The notes beneath the pieces were generated by a model. The model saw only the letters and a list, made by a program, of their open reading frames with translations, ran no database searches and was not told the origin of the DNA. Shown piece by piece: positions 22,185 to 34,427 of a DNA stretch of 64,000 bases. The stretch is from Glycine soja (lineage: Eukaryota > Streptophyta > Magnoliopsida > Fabales > Fabaceae), in NCBI RefSeq assembly GCF_004193775.1, contig NC_041021.1:6086001-6150000 (forward strand), written 5' to 3'. Both the position numbers and the translations under genes were made by a program. Position 1 is the first letter of the stretch. Every line of letters starts with the position of its first letter.

Positions 22185-23995
22185 AATCTAAAAAATAGTT
22201 TTTTAGTTAACAAATGATAAGAAAAAGTTTTATCAAAATAAATAATTTATTTTCAGATAAAATGATAATGATAAACTTTATTATTTTATTGAAAATAAAA
22301 GTAAAATTGGTAATCGTAAATTTAAGTTATATTTAAAAGCAAATCTTATAATCAATAAGAAAAAATCATTTCTCAAACACTTTTATTTGATCAAATATTT
22401 GTAAACTTGTCAAAAATCTAAAAATTAATTAAACTAACTAGATGAACAAATATGTAATTTACTTTTTTTTAAGATAATTCCTCATTCAAAATAATAAATG
22501 CATTAAATTAATAAGATTTTTTATTGGTAGGAATAAAAAAAATACTATTTGAAATTTACAATAACTCACCTATCAATTTATCATGTTTAATCAACTGAAC
22601 TAGATTAGAAAGATAGTATTAAAGGTGAAACTAAAGGGTTAAAATGAGTATATTTAATATCTAGACAAAGTTAAAAGAGAACCAACACGATCAAATGTTG
22701 AGATCAATATTTTGGGTGCAGAGAATAATGAAGGAATAGTGAATGAAAGCATAACATGTTATATGTGTACATTGATCATAGACCGCAAAACACCAATTAT
22801 AAATGCCTTTGAGATGGGTGACCTAGCCTATGTGGGATGAGAATAGGCCTGAGTGATATTTTGACCATGAGTTACCTAGCCTACGTGGGGCGTGTAAATC
22901 CCTTGATTATCAACTTCTCGGTGGCTCCCACACTATGAAACTTCACATAATGACACTTCATTTAACTTCTCATTGGTCAGAACCCTCCACCAATCAAAAT
23001 CCTTTGTAGGTAACCCTTTCCTAGACATCAACAACAAACTCTGACATGAGATTTTTTATCATGCTTTGTCCTCACTCATATGTTTTTCGAGAAACTTCCC
23101 AAAAGGTCATTCATCTCATAACTACTCCAAGCTAAGCATGCTTAACTGTGGAATTCTTATGTGATAGGCTATCGAAAAGTACATACATTTTGTTGGTATA
23201 GGTAGTACCAATTCATTCCTTTAATACATCCTTAACTGTATAGTCCCATACTTGTACAACCTATGCATCCCTCTCATTCCGGTGTGATTCGTTCAAGGTG
23301 TTACATGGCGAGAATGAACTCACTATATGTGATGTGAGGTTCAGTAAAACTACTTGTGCTTTAATGTTTGAGAAATGCATCATAAATGTGCATTTTTTTA
23401 AGTCAAGGGATGTGGTAAAGATTAACCGGGAAGGACATGAATGAGTTGGCATATGAGTCGTCCCTTGGGGGGTATCTAGTATGGAATCTCTGTGTTGTTC
23501 ATATTGATCCCATGGATTGGAGTATCCTTGGAAGACTAAGTAACCCTAACACACCACCGACAGCCTCGTCTCAATCAGAGTGTAGTAATGTGATCATGTG
23601 GATCCGTTACTACATGTCTTCCTGATCTTCTTTCGCAGTTTTATTTTTGGTACCGCATGCATATGAAAAAGAGAAAAGAACATTGCATTTCATTACATAG
23701 TGCATTATTGTGAGTTGGTCTGAGTCATGTCATTGATGATGTGGATGCCATGAATATCTTAGGTTATTGTTGTATTATTTGTTCATGGTTCCATCCTCAG
23801 TTATGACACATGGTGATGTGAAACTATTGTGATGTCTTGGAATGGATGAGATATGACTCTTTAAGGACATAGAGTGAGATCTATCTAGAAGGACACTGTG
23901 TGAGCATAGGCTAGAATTTTGAGCAAATAATGAAGCAAGGTTAGTGTTTAAGAGTAAAGCCCAAGTAAGGAAAGTGGAATTACTGCAAGAGGAAA
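22185..23995. other. No gene; probable LTR-derived non-coding sequence
   Basis: The part from about 22,780 holds blocks I recognise from soybean LTR-retrotransposon ends (tgacctagcctatgtgggat, cgagaaacttcccaaaaggt, then agctaagcatgcttaactgt). Orientation and boundaries are unresolved. Short open frames such as 23,437-23,625 are conserved between copies only because the duplication is recent. Confidence 0.4.
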
Positions 23996-24878
23996 TGGTA
24001 AGGGTTGCTCCTTGCGTTCAAGACCAAGGATAATCTCCCGGGGAAAGAAGGAAAACAAAAGCAAGCTTGGTGAATTTTCTCTACCTTTATTCAGTGCACT
24101 GTTGCCTTTTTAAATACATGCAACTTGGAAGTTAACATAATAACCACTACATTGAAGTTAATATGATAACCACTACATGCCACTACATGCTATAATAACC
24201 ACTACATTAACTACTTCTAGAATGATAACTACCCCTATGGAAGTGGGACCGGAGATTGGCAGCCAAGAGGGGGTCGAAGGAGAGTGTCTGGTGCTTGTTA
24301 ACGAGAAGGTGGGAAGCTGCCATGGGAAGGGAAGGTGGCGTGGTTTCTGCTGTTGGTGGAGGTGGCTTGGTTTCTACTGGTGATGGTGGCTAAGTAGAGG
24401 AAGAAGATAGGTTGGTTACCTTGGGAAGCAGAGGCGGCATGGGTGGTGACTTTGTAGAGGCAGAAAATGGAGAAGGTTGTGTGGGTACCATGGTATTCAA
24501 TATCCGGAGAATGACATCAAGTTTGGAAGCCATGGAAGTTTGGGCTGCAGCGAGTTTGGCCATGGCGGCCTCGAGGCGATCCACGCAGGCGGCAGAAAGT
24601 TTAGTGTCCGCCATTGAAGAGCGGACCAAATGGTAAGGGCTGCTCCTTGCGTTCGAGACCAAGGATAATCTCCCGGGGAAAGAAGGAAAACAAAATCAAG
24701 CTTGGAGAATTTTCTCTACCTTTATTTAGTGCACTATTGCCTTTTTAAATACATGCAACTTGGAAGTTAACATAATAACCATTACATGGAAGTTAATATG
24801 ATAACCACTACATGCCACTACATGCTACAATAACCACTACATTAACTACTTCTAGAATGATAACTACCCCTATGGAAG
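23996..24878 (-). mobile_element. Small LTR retrotransposon derivative (TRIM-like), copy 1
   Basis: Direct repeats of about 245 bp flank a 390-bp interior: left 23,996 to about 24,243, right 24,631 to about 24,878. Both start tggtaaggg.tgctccttgc and end taactacccctatgg. The interior encodes on the minus strand the N-terminus of a gag-like protein, so the right repeat is the 5' LTR. Exact LTR ends, PBS and target duplication could not be fixed. Confidence 0.7.
24390..24614 (-). pseudogene. Gag-like N-terminal fragment, copy 1 (early stop)
   Basis: Starts MADTKLSAACVDRLEAAMAK with a predicted amphipathic helix rich in Ala and Leu, then a Pro/Ser-rich stretch. Ends at a TAG after LSSSST; copy 2 reads through this point because ACT-TAG here is GCT-AAG there. 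Typical of the start of a plant gypsy gag; no capsid, zinc knuckle or pol follows. Confidence 0.6.
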
Positions 24879-25481
24879 TTTCCATGGCAAAGCATCTTTT
24901 TCCTAACAGCGAGCTAGTGTTGTAAGAGTAAAACTAAGTATTAGTCTGACTAAGAGTAAACCCCAAGATATTGGTGAAGATGAACTAGTGTAGTAAGTTT
25001 GTATAAGGGATAAGTTTGACGCAATATCTTACGATTTGATGAATGTAGACCTAACCATAGAAGTAGTAAAGTTTGATAAATACGAAGGATAAAGCCATGA
25101 GAAAAAATGAACGATAGAGTGGTCAGATAGAAGAGTCTATCCCAATTGTAGAGTCTTTAGAGCACTCACTGAGATATTATGTCTTACCCCTTTAAGTTTC
25201 AATCTTTTCAGGAAATAAGTGATGGTGTGTGTTGTGGAGCATGAAGTCTTGTTGTGGATAACAAAGCCTAGTTATGTTTTATGACTATATATACTTTATT
25301 TTATATGATGTATAAGACCCTTGTTACAAGGGAGGATTTTATTTATCAATATTATAATTAAGTTCTAATTTGGATATCTATTTTTTAGCTTTCGCATGAT
25401 AACATCGTATAAATATTTTAAATTTTCACATTCTAGAAAATAAGCATAATTACCCTAATACCCTTAGGGTGTTACATTTAG
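24879..25481 (+). mobile_element. 5' LTR-side sequence of a deleted LTR retrotransposon
   Basis: Non-coding sequence that ends cccttagggtgttaca at 25,476, five bases before a primer-binding site, as an LTR 3' end would. The LTR start was not found. Confidence 0.45.
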
Positions 25482-25493
25482 TGGTATCAGAGC
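25482..25493 (+). other. Primer-binding site (initiator tRNA-Met type)
   Basis: tggtatcagagc is complementary to the 3' end of plant initiator tRNA-Met and sits just after an LTR-like end (gttaca). This is the usual primer site of plant LTR retrotransposons. The same site is at 60,337 in copy 2. Confidence 0.8.
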
Positions 25494-26950
25494 ATGTCAA
25501 ACCTTTCGACTTGTGAGTTATGTGTCTTTCATGTTTTCCCATGCGTGCTCTGTGAAAATGTTTGACATTTTTTGGAGTATGTTTTCCCCAACCCTAGAGT
25601 GCGTAATTCAGGCTACTACTATATTTAAGCAACATGCTCCACCATGTCAACAAGAAATTATGTTTAAGAGTTTAAGAACCCCTTTCATTCATAGGATTTT
25701 GATCCTTTAGAAAAAGTTAGAAGGAGAATAAGAAACTAGTTAGACATCAGATTTAATACATAAGGAGTAGTGGGAGATGGATGTGTGTAGTAGGACGATG
25801 GCTTGATCTTGATTTTTGAGGATGAAAATCATTTAAGGGTGAGGGGGGGGGGGGGTAGAATTGTAACATCCCACACTTTGTAAATATTTGTTATATTATT
25901 GGTTTTGTCCTACGCATGTACTTGTCCTGTGATAGTGTGTGTTCCTATACGCGTGTGTATTTTTGTGTATTTTGTGTTCGCTAGAATTTCCATGCCAAAT
26001 TTCATTCTTTAAACTCTTTACATTTTATGTAGATGACTTTAATTTTGGTTACTCATATATTTTAAATATTTTAGTCTATTAAATTTACTAAAAATTACCC
26101 ATTTGTTGTATAAGTCCCTATGGAGATGATGTATTACTTACTACTATGTTACTTGAGCGATTTTACTTTTGCCAAAATCCCAACACACACTTTGTTGAGA
26201 CACATAATTTTACATTTTTATAATTTTCAGATTAAGGGTTTTCTCTCTTCTTTCTCCTTTCTTCTTCTTCTTCTTCTTCTTCTTCCTCTTCTCCCTTTCT
26301 CCTTTCTTCTACATTTTCCTGGTTTGATTCCTTTAACAGAGGGCTAATTTCATTTTCAACTCTAGGATTTTGAGGAGGATGGTAAAATTTGAGTTCCCCT
26401 TTTCTTTTCGAATATGTGTTATCTTCCATTTCTAATTTCAGTTTCTGAATTTAATTCATGGACATGAATATGATTAGATTTTAGAAATTGGATTAAAATT
26501 AAGATTGATTAATCCAAATTCGGTGATCGATTGATTGCTTGAGTCATTGCAATTTTGTGTCTGAATTCATTAAAATTAGTAAATGTGATTGCGTTTCATT
26601 TTCATCAATGTATGTGAGATGATCCTATTAATTCATATTGAAAATCTATGTTCATGATTTTTATTTCATTGAAGGAACTATGATAATTTTACCTCAGAAT
26701 TGAATCCTTGAGTTGATCATTCCCTAAATCTAGTTTCTTCATCTTAATTCTATTTTGTTAAATTCGAATTAGGAATTGATCAATTGTGTTCCTAAAACAC
26801 TGTTTAGGTTATGCCTTGTATTGCAATTCTAATTGGGGAACCTAGTGATATAGAAACTAGTTCCCTAATTAGAATTATACACTAGGTCACATAACAAATG
26901 TGTGATTAGAGGATCATTCACTGGAAATACCATTTTTTTAATGTAGGAAT
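25494..26950 (+). mobile_element. Internally deleted LTR retrotransposon: residual interior, polypurine tract and 3' LTR start
   Basis: Only about 340 bp of interior separate the primer site from a purine tract with a 13-G run (25,843-25,855). Then tgtaacatcccacac at 25,862 marks the start of the 3' LTR. PBS, short interior, PPT and LTR in that order identify an element that has lost gag-pol. The LTR body (to roughly 26,950) has a CTT/TTC microsatellite near 26,262. Its end and the join to the copia fragment are unclear. Confidence 0.6.
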
Positions 26951-27015
26951 AAAAACCTATATAGTGTCTCCTTTGAGAAACTTCCTAGCTAGTCATGCTT
27001 CATGACATCAGAATA

Positions 27016-27790
27016 TGATAGATGGATTTGGCATAGAAAGGTAACACATATTAACATGAAAACCATACTAAGTTATCAATGTTAGAACTGGTTATAGGGT
27101 TGCCTAAAAACAAATTTGAGAAAGATAATTTTTTTGTGGTCTGTGTTAGAGGAATGCAAACACATGCTAGTTTTCATAGTAAGTATATAGCATCAACCAC
27201 TAAACCACTAGAACTTTTGCACATGGATCTCTTTGGATCTACTAAGACACTTACCTTAGGAGGAACAATATATAGAATTTTGTAATAGTGGATGATTACT
27301 CTAGGTACACATGGATTTTGTTTCTCTATACAAAAGACAAGGCATTTAAAGCCTTTAGAAGCTTCTTTAGAAAGGTAGAAAAGAGAGAGGTTCTAAATTA
27401 TTTTAGTGATAAGTGACCATGAGGAGAACTAGAGAATTCCTCTTATAGCACTTTCTTTCACAAAGAAGGTATTTTTTGTAACTTCTCATGTCTTAGGATT
27501 CCACAACAAAATGAAGTAGTTGAAAGAAAGAACAAACCCTTAGAGAAATGGACAAAGCACTTATAAATGACTCTAGCATTGAAAAATATTTTTTGGCTGA
27601 AGCTATAAGCCCCTCTTGTTATATATTGAACAATGTATCAATCAAAAGCATTATGAACAAAATACCATGAGTAATAGAAAGGGAGTATACAAAATATATC
27701 CCACTTTCATGTCTTTGGAAGTGATGAATGTTTTATTCGAAATAACAAAGAAAATATTGGAATATTTGATTTAACATCTAGATTAAGTTA
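27016..27790 (+). pseudogene. Copia gag-pre-integrase and integrase fragment
   Basis: Broken frames read RWIWHRKVTHINMKTI (a degenerate zinc-binding HHCC motif), LELVIGLPKNKFEKDN, LELLHMDLFGSTKTLTLGG (start of the integrase core, about 27,205), YTWILFLYTKDKAFKAFRSF, RIPQQNEVVERKN (about 27,498) and NIGIFDLTSR. This is the usual order of a Ty1/copia integrase. Many stops. Present in both copies (61,871-62,645). Confidence 0.8.
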
Positions 27791-28059
27791 CTAGTGAAAA
27801 CATACATTTTAGAAAGACTTTTTTAAATGGTTATATGAAAACCATTTTTAAAATGTTGTAAGAAAATCAATCTAAAAAATTGTTTCAAGATTGGATAAAA
27901 GTTAAACCGATCTAAAAGATTATCTTTCTACATCAATTCACTTTTTAACCATTTTAAATAGTTTTTTTATAGATAACTTGAAATTAAAACCATTTTAGAA
28001 AATCACCCCCACCCCTCAAAAATAAAATGTGCTCCTATCCTATCTTTTTCCTGCTTATG

Positions 28060-28191
28060 GTGTGTTTGGTTTAGAGGATAAAAATAAAAGAGAAAATTTT
28101 TAATTAAAGTAGAGTATAAAAGTTGTGGGTCCCACTAAAAAGTAAAAAATTTCTCTTCAATGTTCTTCTCATCTTTACTTCCAAACACACT
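28060..28191. mobile_element. Short foldback MITE
   Basis: About 130 bp with inverted ends gtgtgtttgg / ccaaacacac and a palindromic centre gtgggtcccac. Duplicated at about 62,914-63,045. Family not assigned (hAT-like MITEs have such ends). Confidence 0.6.
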
Positions 28192-29598
28192 CTTAGAGTT
28201 TTCATTCCCCCAAACCGAAATTGTTGTTTTCCTTGCTACACCTCAAGCCAACATTTGCCTGCACTGCCATCATTGTCACATTGTGATATTATGTTCTTCT
28301 CCAAAAGCCTACCATGCTCCCTCTCCAAACGCAATCTTCTTTTCTTCTTATTTTTGTGAATTAGGGTTTCTATTCTTTTCTTCTTTCTTTGTGTGAATCT
28401 GTATTCTTTTCTTTTGATTTTTTTGGTATGATCGACAATGGCTGCAAAATGAATGTCTTTCTTGAGTTAGTTTGGGTATTGAATAGCATGATTCTGCTTT
28501 ATGATTCTACTTCTTCCCATGTCTTGTTCGAGGCTCATGGCCTCGATGAAAATCATTAAAACATTGAGGGATTTGGAACTTTGCACACATACCCATTATA
28601 GGTAAACACATGTAAAAGATAAAGAGGAGAGAAAGAGGGTTCACCATCTAATAATAGAGTCACGGACTAAAGGAAGAGGGAAGAACACTTGTCTTGAAGG
28701 GAGTCCAAGTCCCATTCTTGAAAAAGCTCCTTGTGGGTGGAGGAGAACACGAGACAAGGTTTTTAAAAGAAGAGGAGAAAGAGGGCTCTAGGTTTCATGA
28801 GAGAAAAGATGAGAATGACTTTTTTGGTACAAAGGATTCTCATAAAAAAGGGATGGAAAATGAAATGGGATCTCCTCACCAAAGTCCGGTCCAAACCAAA
28901 GTCCCATACAACAATACTCATCTGTCTTAAAAATCTAGAACATCATCCACTTAATTTATATTTTCAACAACATAAAATAACTTTAATTATTCTTTCAATT
29001 TAATTAAAACGGCTTAATAATGTAATTAAGATGAGATATTAATATATTGGCTTGGGTAAGGGGTTCATAACAATTCTTTGGCTACTTCTTTATCACCATT
29101 ATGTTGGTTGATCAAGGTACATCTTGTACCGACTTTGTTGACAGATATTAACATATTCTTATGTTTTGCTTGGTTAAAAAAATTTCAGGTAAAGTTTGAT
29201 AACATTATCAAATTCAGAATTTAAAGTTCTAAGATTTCTTTTTATTGAATAATTTGTGCTTGTTTCCTGCATTGAATTCTTGGTTTTTTTCTGATCTTAG
29301 GAGACATTGAAGCTTGATCCTAAAAATTAATAGGAACTAGGAAACTTTCTTCGGAGGTGTGATAAAAAAAAACAAAGGATATTATCTTATTGCACTTCGT
29401 TTCATGTTTTCAAATATTAATGTGTGAGGGTTTGTAATTGAGAGATACTCGTTGAGAGGAAATGTTAGTTATGGAATTTAGAAAAATAATAAAGGAAGTT
29501 GGTGTGATTTATCAAAGTTACTCATTTATTAAAGAATAAAGCAAAAAGATATTAAAAGGAAAATGTTAGAGTACATAAATTTGTTGGTGACAAAGAAG
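28192..29598. other. No gene seen
   Basis: Partly in the duplicated segment (to 29,145). A 78-codon frame at 28,694-28,930 (charged, EEEKEGSRFHERKDEND) is the same in both copies but matches nothing I recognise and has no gene structure around it. Confidence 0.45.
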
Positions 29599-30058
29599 GC
29601 TTAATTATACCATTGGTTCCTTAGTTGTATTTTAAGATTCAATTTGGTCCCTCAATTATTTAAAATGAAATAATTATGCCTTTTTCATCAAATATGCTTA
29701 TTATTTGAAAGAAATTAGAACTTTTAGCATCGATTGTCAATACAATTGACGTAAAATATTGTATTTTTTAAATCAAATGCTTGGCAAGCAATGTAAAAGG
29801 ATATCCTCGAGCTTTACCCAAACCGAGCCTTTAAAAATGGGTGCCAAGCATCTATTTTATAAAATACAACATTTTATATTAGTTGCATTGACAATCAAAG
29901 CAAAATGTACCGATTACCATCAAATAATTAATGGATCTGACAACAAGGGTATTATTGTTTCATTTTAAATAATTGATGTGCCAAATTGAACCTTTTAATA
30001 ATTGAGGGACAAAATTAAACCGTAAAATATAATTAAGGGACCAATTATATAATTTAAC
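29599..30058. mobile_element. Foldback MITE, about 460 bp
   Basis: Starts ggcttaattataccattggt. The arm containing tttggtccctcaattattt matches the reverse complement of the right end (aattgagggacaaaattaaa, then aattaagggaccaattat). The interior has no gene. Arms exceed 100 bp with mismatches. Outside the duplicated interval visible here. Confidence 0.7.
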
Positions 30059-30589
30059 CAACAAACAAAAAGGATTTTTTATACATTAGTTAGCTTGAAT
30101 TACAGTACCTTGTCATATCTAAGAGTTTTTGTTGATATTATGTGTATTGTGTACTAGTAGATTTTGATTTCTTATACTCTTGTGGAAATTGAAATAATGT
30201 CTTGCTACAAAATTTCCTTACCACATATTCACATTTACTTTTAGTGATTTGGTACTCATGTTACTTAATCATTTTCTAATAATATAATATTTCACATGTG
30301 AGATTTTGTCGCTAATTTAAGAATGGAATGATAGATTTTGATGTGCTACTTTTGGTCGGTCAAAATTTGGGGTCAAAATTTGGAGCCTTAGTATAAAAAA
30401 GCCCAGGAGGTTATTAACTCAAATAACTTATATGTTGGTCATCAATGATTTGACACAAAACATTTAAGTTAAATTTTTTGAGGTGTCTTCCATGCTAAAG
30501 TTGTAGATGCATCTTTCAGAAAAGATAATTCTTGTACTGGATTGCTTTATGTTGACAACAATGAGACAACTTTGTGATTGTGCTTGTAT
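30059..30589. other. No gene seen
   Basis: AT-rich non-coding sequence between two foldback elements; no structure recognised. Confidence 0.5.
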
Positions 30590-30907
30590 TTGCTCCTTGA
30601 TAAAACAATAATTTCGATTTTAGTCCTTGGAACATTTTTTTTAGTTCCTATACATTATGTTTTTTTATTTGCTCCCTAATAAAAGAAATTCATTTGTTAT
30701 TAATCCCTTTGAAAAAGACTAATAAGAAATAAATAAAAATATTTGGGAGTCCACATAAAAATCACTAATTTATCAGGGATTAAAAAATCATACCAAGGAC
30801 CAAAAACAAAACTATTGTTTTATTAGGGACTCAATGGAAAGAAAAAATTTATTGGGGAGCAAACACAAAAGTTGGATATTTATTAGAGATTGAAAACATA
30901 TTCTAGC
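30590..30907. mobile_element. Foldback element
   Basis: The left part (ttgataaaacaataatttcg, then tttagtccttgg) is the reverse complement of the right part (ccaaggaccaaaaacaaaac, then ttttattagggac); outer blocks tttgctcc and ggagcaaa also pair. A MITE-like, non-coding insertion with imprecise ends. Confidence 0.55.
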
Positions 30908-31508
30908 CTGTTTCAATATTATGTAAGTTGTATTTGTTGAGATTTTGAGTTTAATCTCTCTTATTCCTCAATCTTCTACTTCCCTCACTACCCATTATCA
31001 TTTTGCATGATGAATTAATGATTTTTCTATATTCATTTGGAATTAATGATCTCTTATATTTCTCAATATTCTACTTCCTTCACTTGCCATTATCATTGAG
31101 AAGGATAAATTAATGACTATTCCATTAGACTCTTCAAGCAGTGCGTGTTTTGGAAATTCGCTTTTAAATAAAAGGAACACGACACTACTACAAAAAGTGT
31201 CTTTTGATGAAAGCACATTGGCAATTTTTTAAATAAATGGGTATGGGTAACAATTATAAAACCGTCGTGGAAGATAGAGTTCAATGACATTTATAAAAAA
31301 CCATCATGGTATATGATATTTTTCAACTCACCCACACTCATCTTCCTCACTTACTCACTCATCCTTACTTTGAACCCTAGGGCCTCTTGAGCTCGTGCCC
31401 TCTTTGTCACTCTTTTTGAATTGCCCTCTAATAAATGAATGTGTTCCTATGCTGTAAAATTGGAATGAATATATAATTGTTGTAATAATTCCCTTTGGTT
31501 TCGCTAGG

Positions 31509-31724
31509 AGGCTTGTACATAATATCTCAACTTATCCATGTAGAAATACTTCAACTCCTAATTGTCCTCCCCAAGGTCTCTAGCCAGATGTTGATTTTTG
31601 TGAGGCACCAATGATGTTGACGACATAAATAAATCGAACCAAGAAAGATATAGTTGTTGTAGTTCAGAAAAGTAGTTATGCATGGGCTTTAGATCACAAC
31701 AATGGAAAGATCCTCTGGTTTACA
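31509..31724 (+). pseudogene. Captured PQQ-repeat (polyvinyl-alcohol dehydrogenase-like) gene fragment
   Basis: One frame reads NTSTPNCPPQGL, stop, PDVDFCEAPMMLTT, stop, INRTKKDIVVVVQKSSYAWA and LDHNNGKILWFT. This is the conserved stretch of plant PQQ-repeat proteins annotated as polyvinyl-alcohol dehydrogenase-like: a CPP loop, an EAPMML strand and a beta-propeller blade ending AWALD-NGKI-W. About 72 codons with two in-frame stops, and nothing of the rest of the gene. Inside the CACTA-like element, so probably captured cargo. No function expected. Confidence 0.65.
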
Positions 31725-34080
31725 ATAAAAGATATTTTATAGTTAGTAGTTTTCCATCTTTCCTCCTTTTAGTAAACAACTAGTGGATATTCTTTCAATT
31801 GAACATTTATTTATATTTCCACTGTTCTAATTGTAGAAAACTTATGTACTGCACATGTGTAAAGTAGTGTTTGAATAAGAAACTTTGAACATGCTACCAA
31901 GTTTGTAAAGTTTAGGCAAATCAAATCTATTGAATTAAAATTGGATGATAGTATGCATTTCCAAATTACTTTTGTGCTATTCGCAAACCAATAAAACCTT
32001 CAACTATTTTTGGATACCTCAACAATCAAAACACCTATATTAATTAATGCTAATCACATTTTTATTTTATCTATCTCTTTAAACAATTCACTTAATATCA
32101 TCAATTATTATTTCTCTTTTCTACAAAGGAGACATAAAGTGGACTATGTGGTTAACTCAATTTTCTTTTCTTTCTATATCCATGTTACTAGTCCTTTCAA
32201 TATTATGTTATTTCGGAGAAATAGATCCACAGAAAAGTCTCTTATTGTTATTTTTTTGTACGGATTAAGAGGAGTTGAAAGAGGGGTATTAAGTGCATGA
32301 AGTGTGTATTTTTCTTGAACTTGGACTTGATTATAGCAAGAGGAACAAAGCTTGTGGGAAAGGGAAATTGTTGTTGGTGGGGAAAAAGAGGAAATTGAAG
32401 CTATTGTGAAATGAACAACTCCCCATATGTTCTGCAAGACTCTCACAACTCAAACAATAGCGCTCATGGTGGATTCTGGGTGCCCTATTGAGTAGCTGAA
32501 TATTTCTTTCCTCCCCTAGTATGAATTATGATGCATTGATTTCTCATCATAGGAATTGTGTTCTAGTGTTTTGTCGTCTGTTCTGATTTGCTTTACCCTA
32601 ATTTAATACTCAAAATACAAGCCTGATCTTGTAAGTGCTTCGAAATGTGTCTGTCCATGATATCAAGCTCTTGGAAGTATACTTTGGATATTTTTGTTGT
32701 AGCATTTTAAATTTATTATCTATTGTTACTTTTAGGATTACAGTCCACAGAGACATTCACAAAGAGCTTGTGGCAAAGGATCTTCATTACTTGGAATATA
32801 GGTTTTGTTACATATATGGGGGTATTTCACTTGCTAACATTAAACATACTAATATATCTATAAATTGGTCAGTTCATGTGCATAATTATTATGGAGTTTT
32901 GTTTGTTTGTATAAGATGGGGATGGATTCTAAATTCGGAAAGATGATTAGTTTATAATGTCTAATTGAAAATTTCCCATTTCATGTGACTCTTCTGTTTT
33001 AAGGTGCTTAGCAGGAGATTTGGTTTAATACAAGAAAACAAATTGCATTGAAGTTCCTTTGTAGGTTCAGCTCTTTGGAATCCATCATACTTATTCACAA
33101 ATTCTTAAAGAGCCTTGACTATTCTTATTTACTTGGAATGCGGTTCATAATACATTTTGAGACTTAAGTTGTGGCAGAGCAAAGGTTTGTCAATTATCAT
33201 GCTTGTTCCTACTATATTGATTACCTATCAATAACTTATCTGGGTCTAACTTCTATTGTTAGATGCACAGGATTAATTACTAATATTAGTGATGTTATTC
33301 TTGTTAGATGGCTTGGACCAAAATGGAGATGCCTATTGGTATGTCAGCTTTGGTCATTCTAACTTCCTTTGTTAATGTTCAAGTGCACGAGATTATGTGT
33401 CGTAAACTGTAAGGCTTGATATTGTAATGCTTATAGCTCATTTTGGAAAGAAATAGTCCATACTCATCTGTAGATTTGCAGCTCATGATTTTATAGACTA
33501 TATTTTTTCTAGAAAATAACAGTCTCATCTCCCCCCCTTTTGTTATTCAACTATGCATGTTATTCATGTTGCATATTATTAATGGAGTGCATTAACATAA
33601 TTCTAGCCGTTGTGTTCTAATTTTTTATGTTCTTTCGTGATAAACATATTATTGCATTCTTTCTGTAAGTATATATTAGTATTTGCTAGCAAAGTTTATC
33701 TTCATACTATAAATTGGAAATGCATAACTCTTTTTAATTATTATATTTTTTATTATTTAATGTGATCAACTTGTGTTTATTTTATGTTTGTTGTAGTGGT
33801 TTAATGATGAAACACAATTTAAAATGGAAAAGATTACAACAAATCACAAGGAATGGACATAACACTTTTAACAATTTAAATATAATGAATTGAGCACTAC
33901 TTGATATTGTAGATCATTTACAAGATATTTATTGGTATTAATTGATGTATGATTTGGTTTGGACTATTTGAGTTTACTTTTAATATTTGTGTTTATTAAA
34001 TAAAATGAGACTTTCTAAGACACTAAAATAAAATGAATATTTTTAAAAAAAAATAATCAAACCTATCACAATTTTTCTAG
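31725..34080. other. Interior of the CACTA-like element, no gene assigned
   Basis: AT-rich, with short frames on both strands (for example 32,010-32,300 and 32,635-32,946) that resemble no family I recognise. Other captured exons could hide here. Confidence 0.35.
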
Positions 34081-34427
34081 AAAACATTATAGAAGATTCA
34101 CTTTCTATAACGATTTTGAGGTTTCTATCAAAACCATCATAGAAGATGGACTTTCTATAACGATTTTCCGGCAACTAATAGATTATCTTTTATGATGATT
34201 TTTATGAAAACCGTCACAAAAATCGATGTAAATGAAACTTATTTGTAAAAATGTATAGAATTTCACATCAATTTTTAAAAATCATCATAGAGATACATGT
34301 TTTATGTCGCTTTAAAAATCGTCATGGAAAGCGATAGATTTTCTACAACGGCGGATTTCATAATAGTTAAAAACCGTCATGAATGACCTTAAATGACTAT
34401 CACGGAACCCCTTTTTACAATAATGTG

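Larger units (their letters stand above)
14489..29145 (+). repeat. Segmental duplication, copy 1
   Basis: Base-by-base reading shows this interval repeats in direct orientation at 45,514-64,000. The match continues to the window edge (64,000 corresponds to about 29,145), so the true right border is unknown. The copies differ by scattered SNPs, microsatellite lengths, one extra 337-bp unit here (14,768-15,104), a 30-bp deletion in copy 2 near 48,155, and a 4.17-kb segment missing here at 19,316/19,317. Confidence 0.95.
31183..34427. mobile_element. Non-autonomous CACTA-like element
   Basis: Left end cactactacaaaaagtg at 31,183. The right end reads ctttttacaataatgtg to 34,427, a degenerate inverse of the left. 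Subterminal inverted repeats based on aaaccgtcatgg / ctataacgatttt sit inside both ends (31,258-31,310; 34,080-34,400). No transposase was seen. Flanking 3-bp target duplication not clear, so the right end is less certain than the left. Confidence 0.6.

Noticed and set aside
23437..23625. 62-codon ORF identical at 58,295-58,483.
   Set aside because: Embedded in LTR-like sequence and conserved only as part of the duplication.
24412..24636. Plus-strand ORF opposite the gag-like fragment (also 59,109-59,489).
   Set aside because: Antisense shadow of the minus-strand gag-like frame, which has the typical composition and ATG position.
28694..28930. 78-codon charged ORF unchanged at 63,549-63,785.
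   Set aside because: Identity follows from the recent duplication, not from selection; no promoter, domain or homologue is recognisable.
32010..32946. Frames inside the CACTA-like element considered as a gene.
   Set aside because: No domain, no consistent strand, and no splice pattern that joins them.
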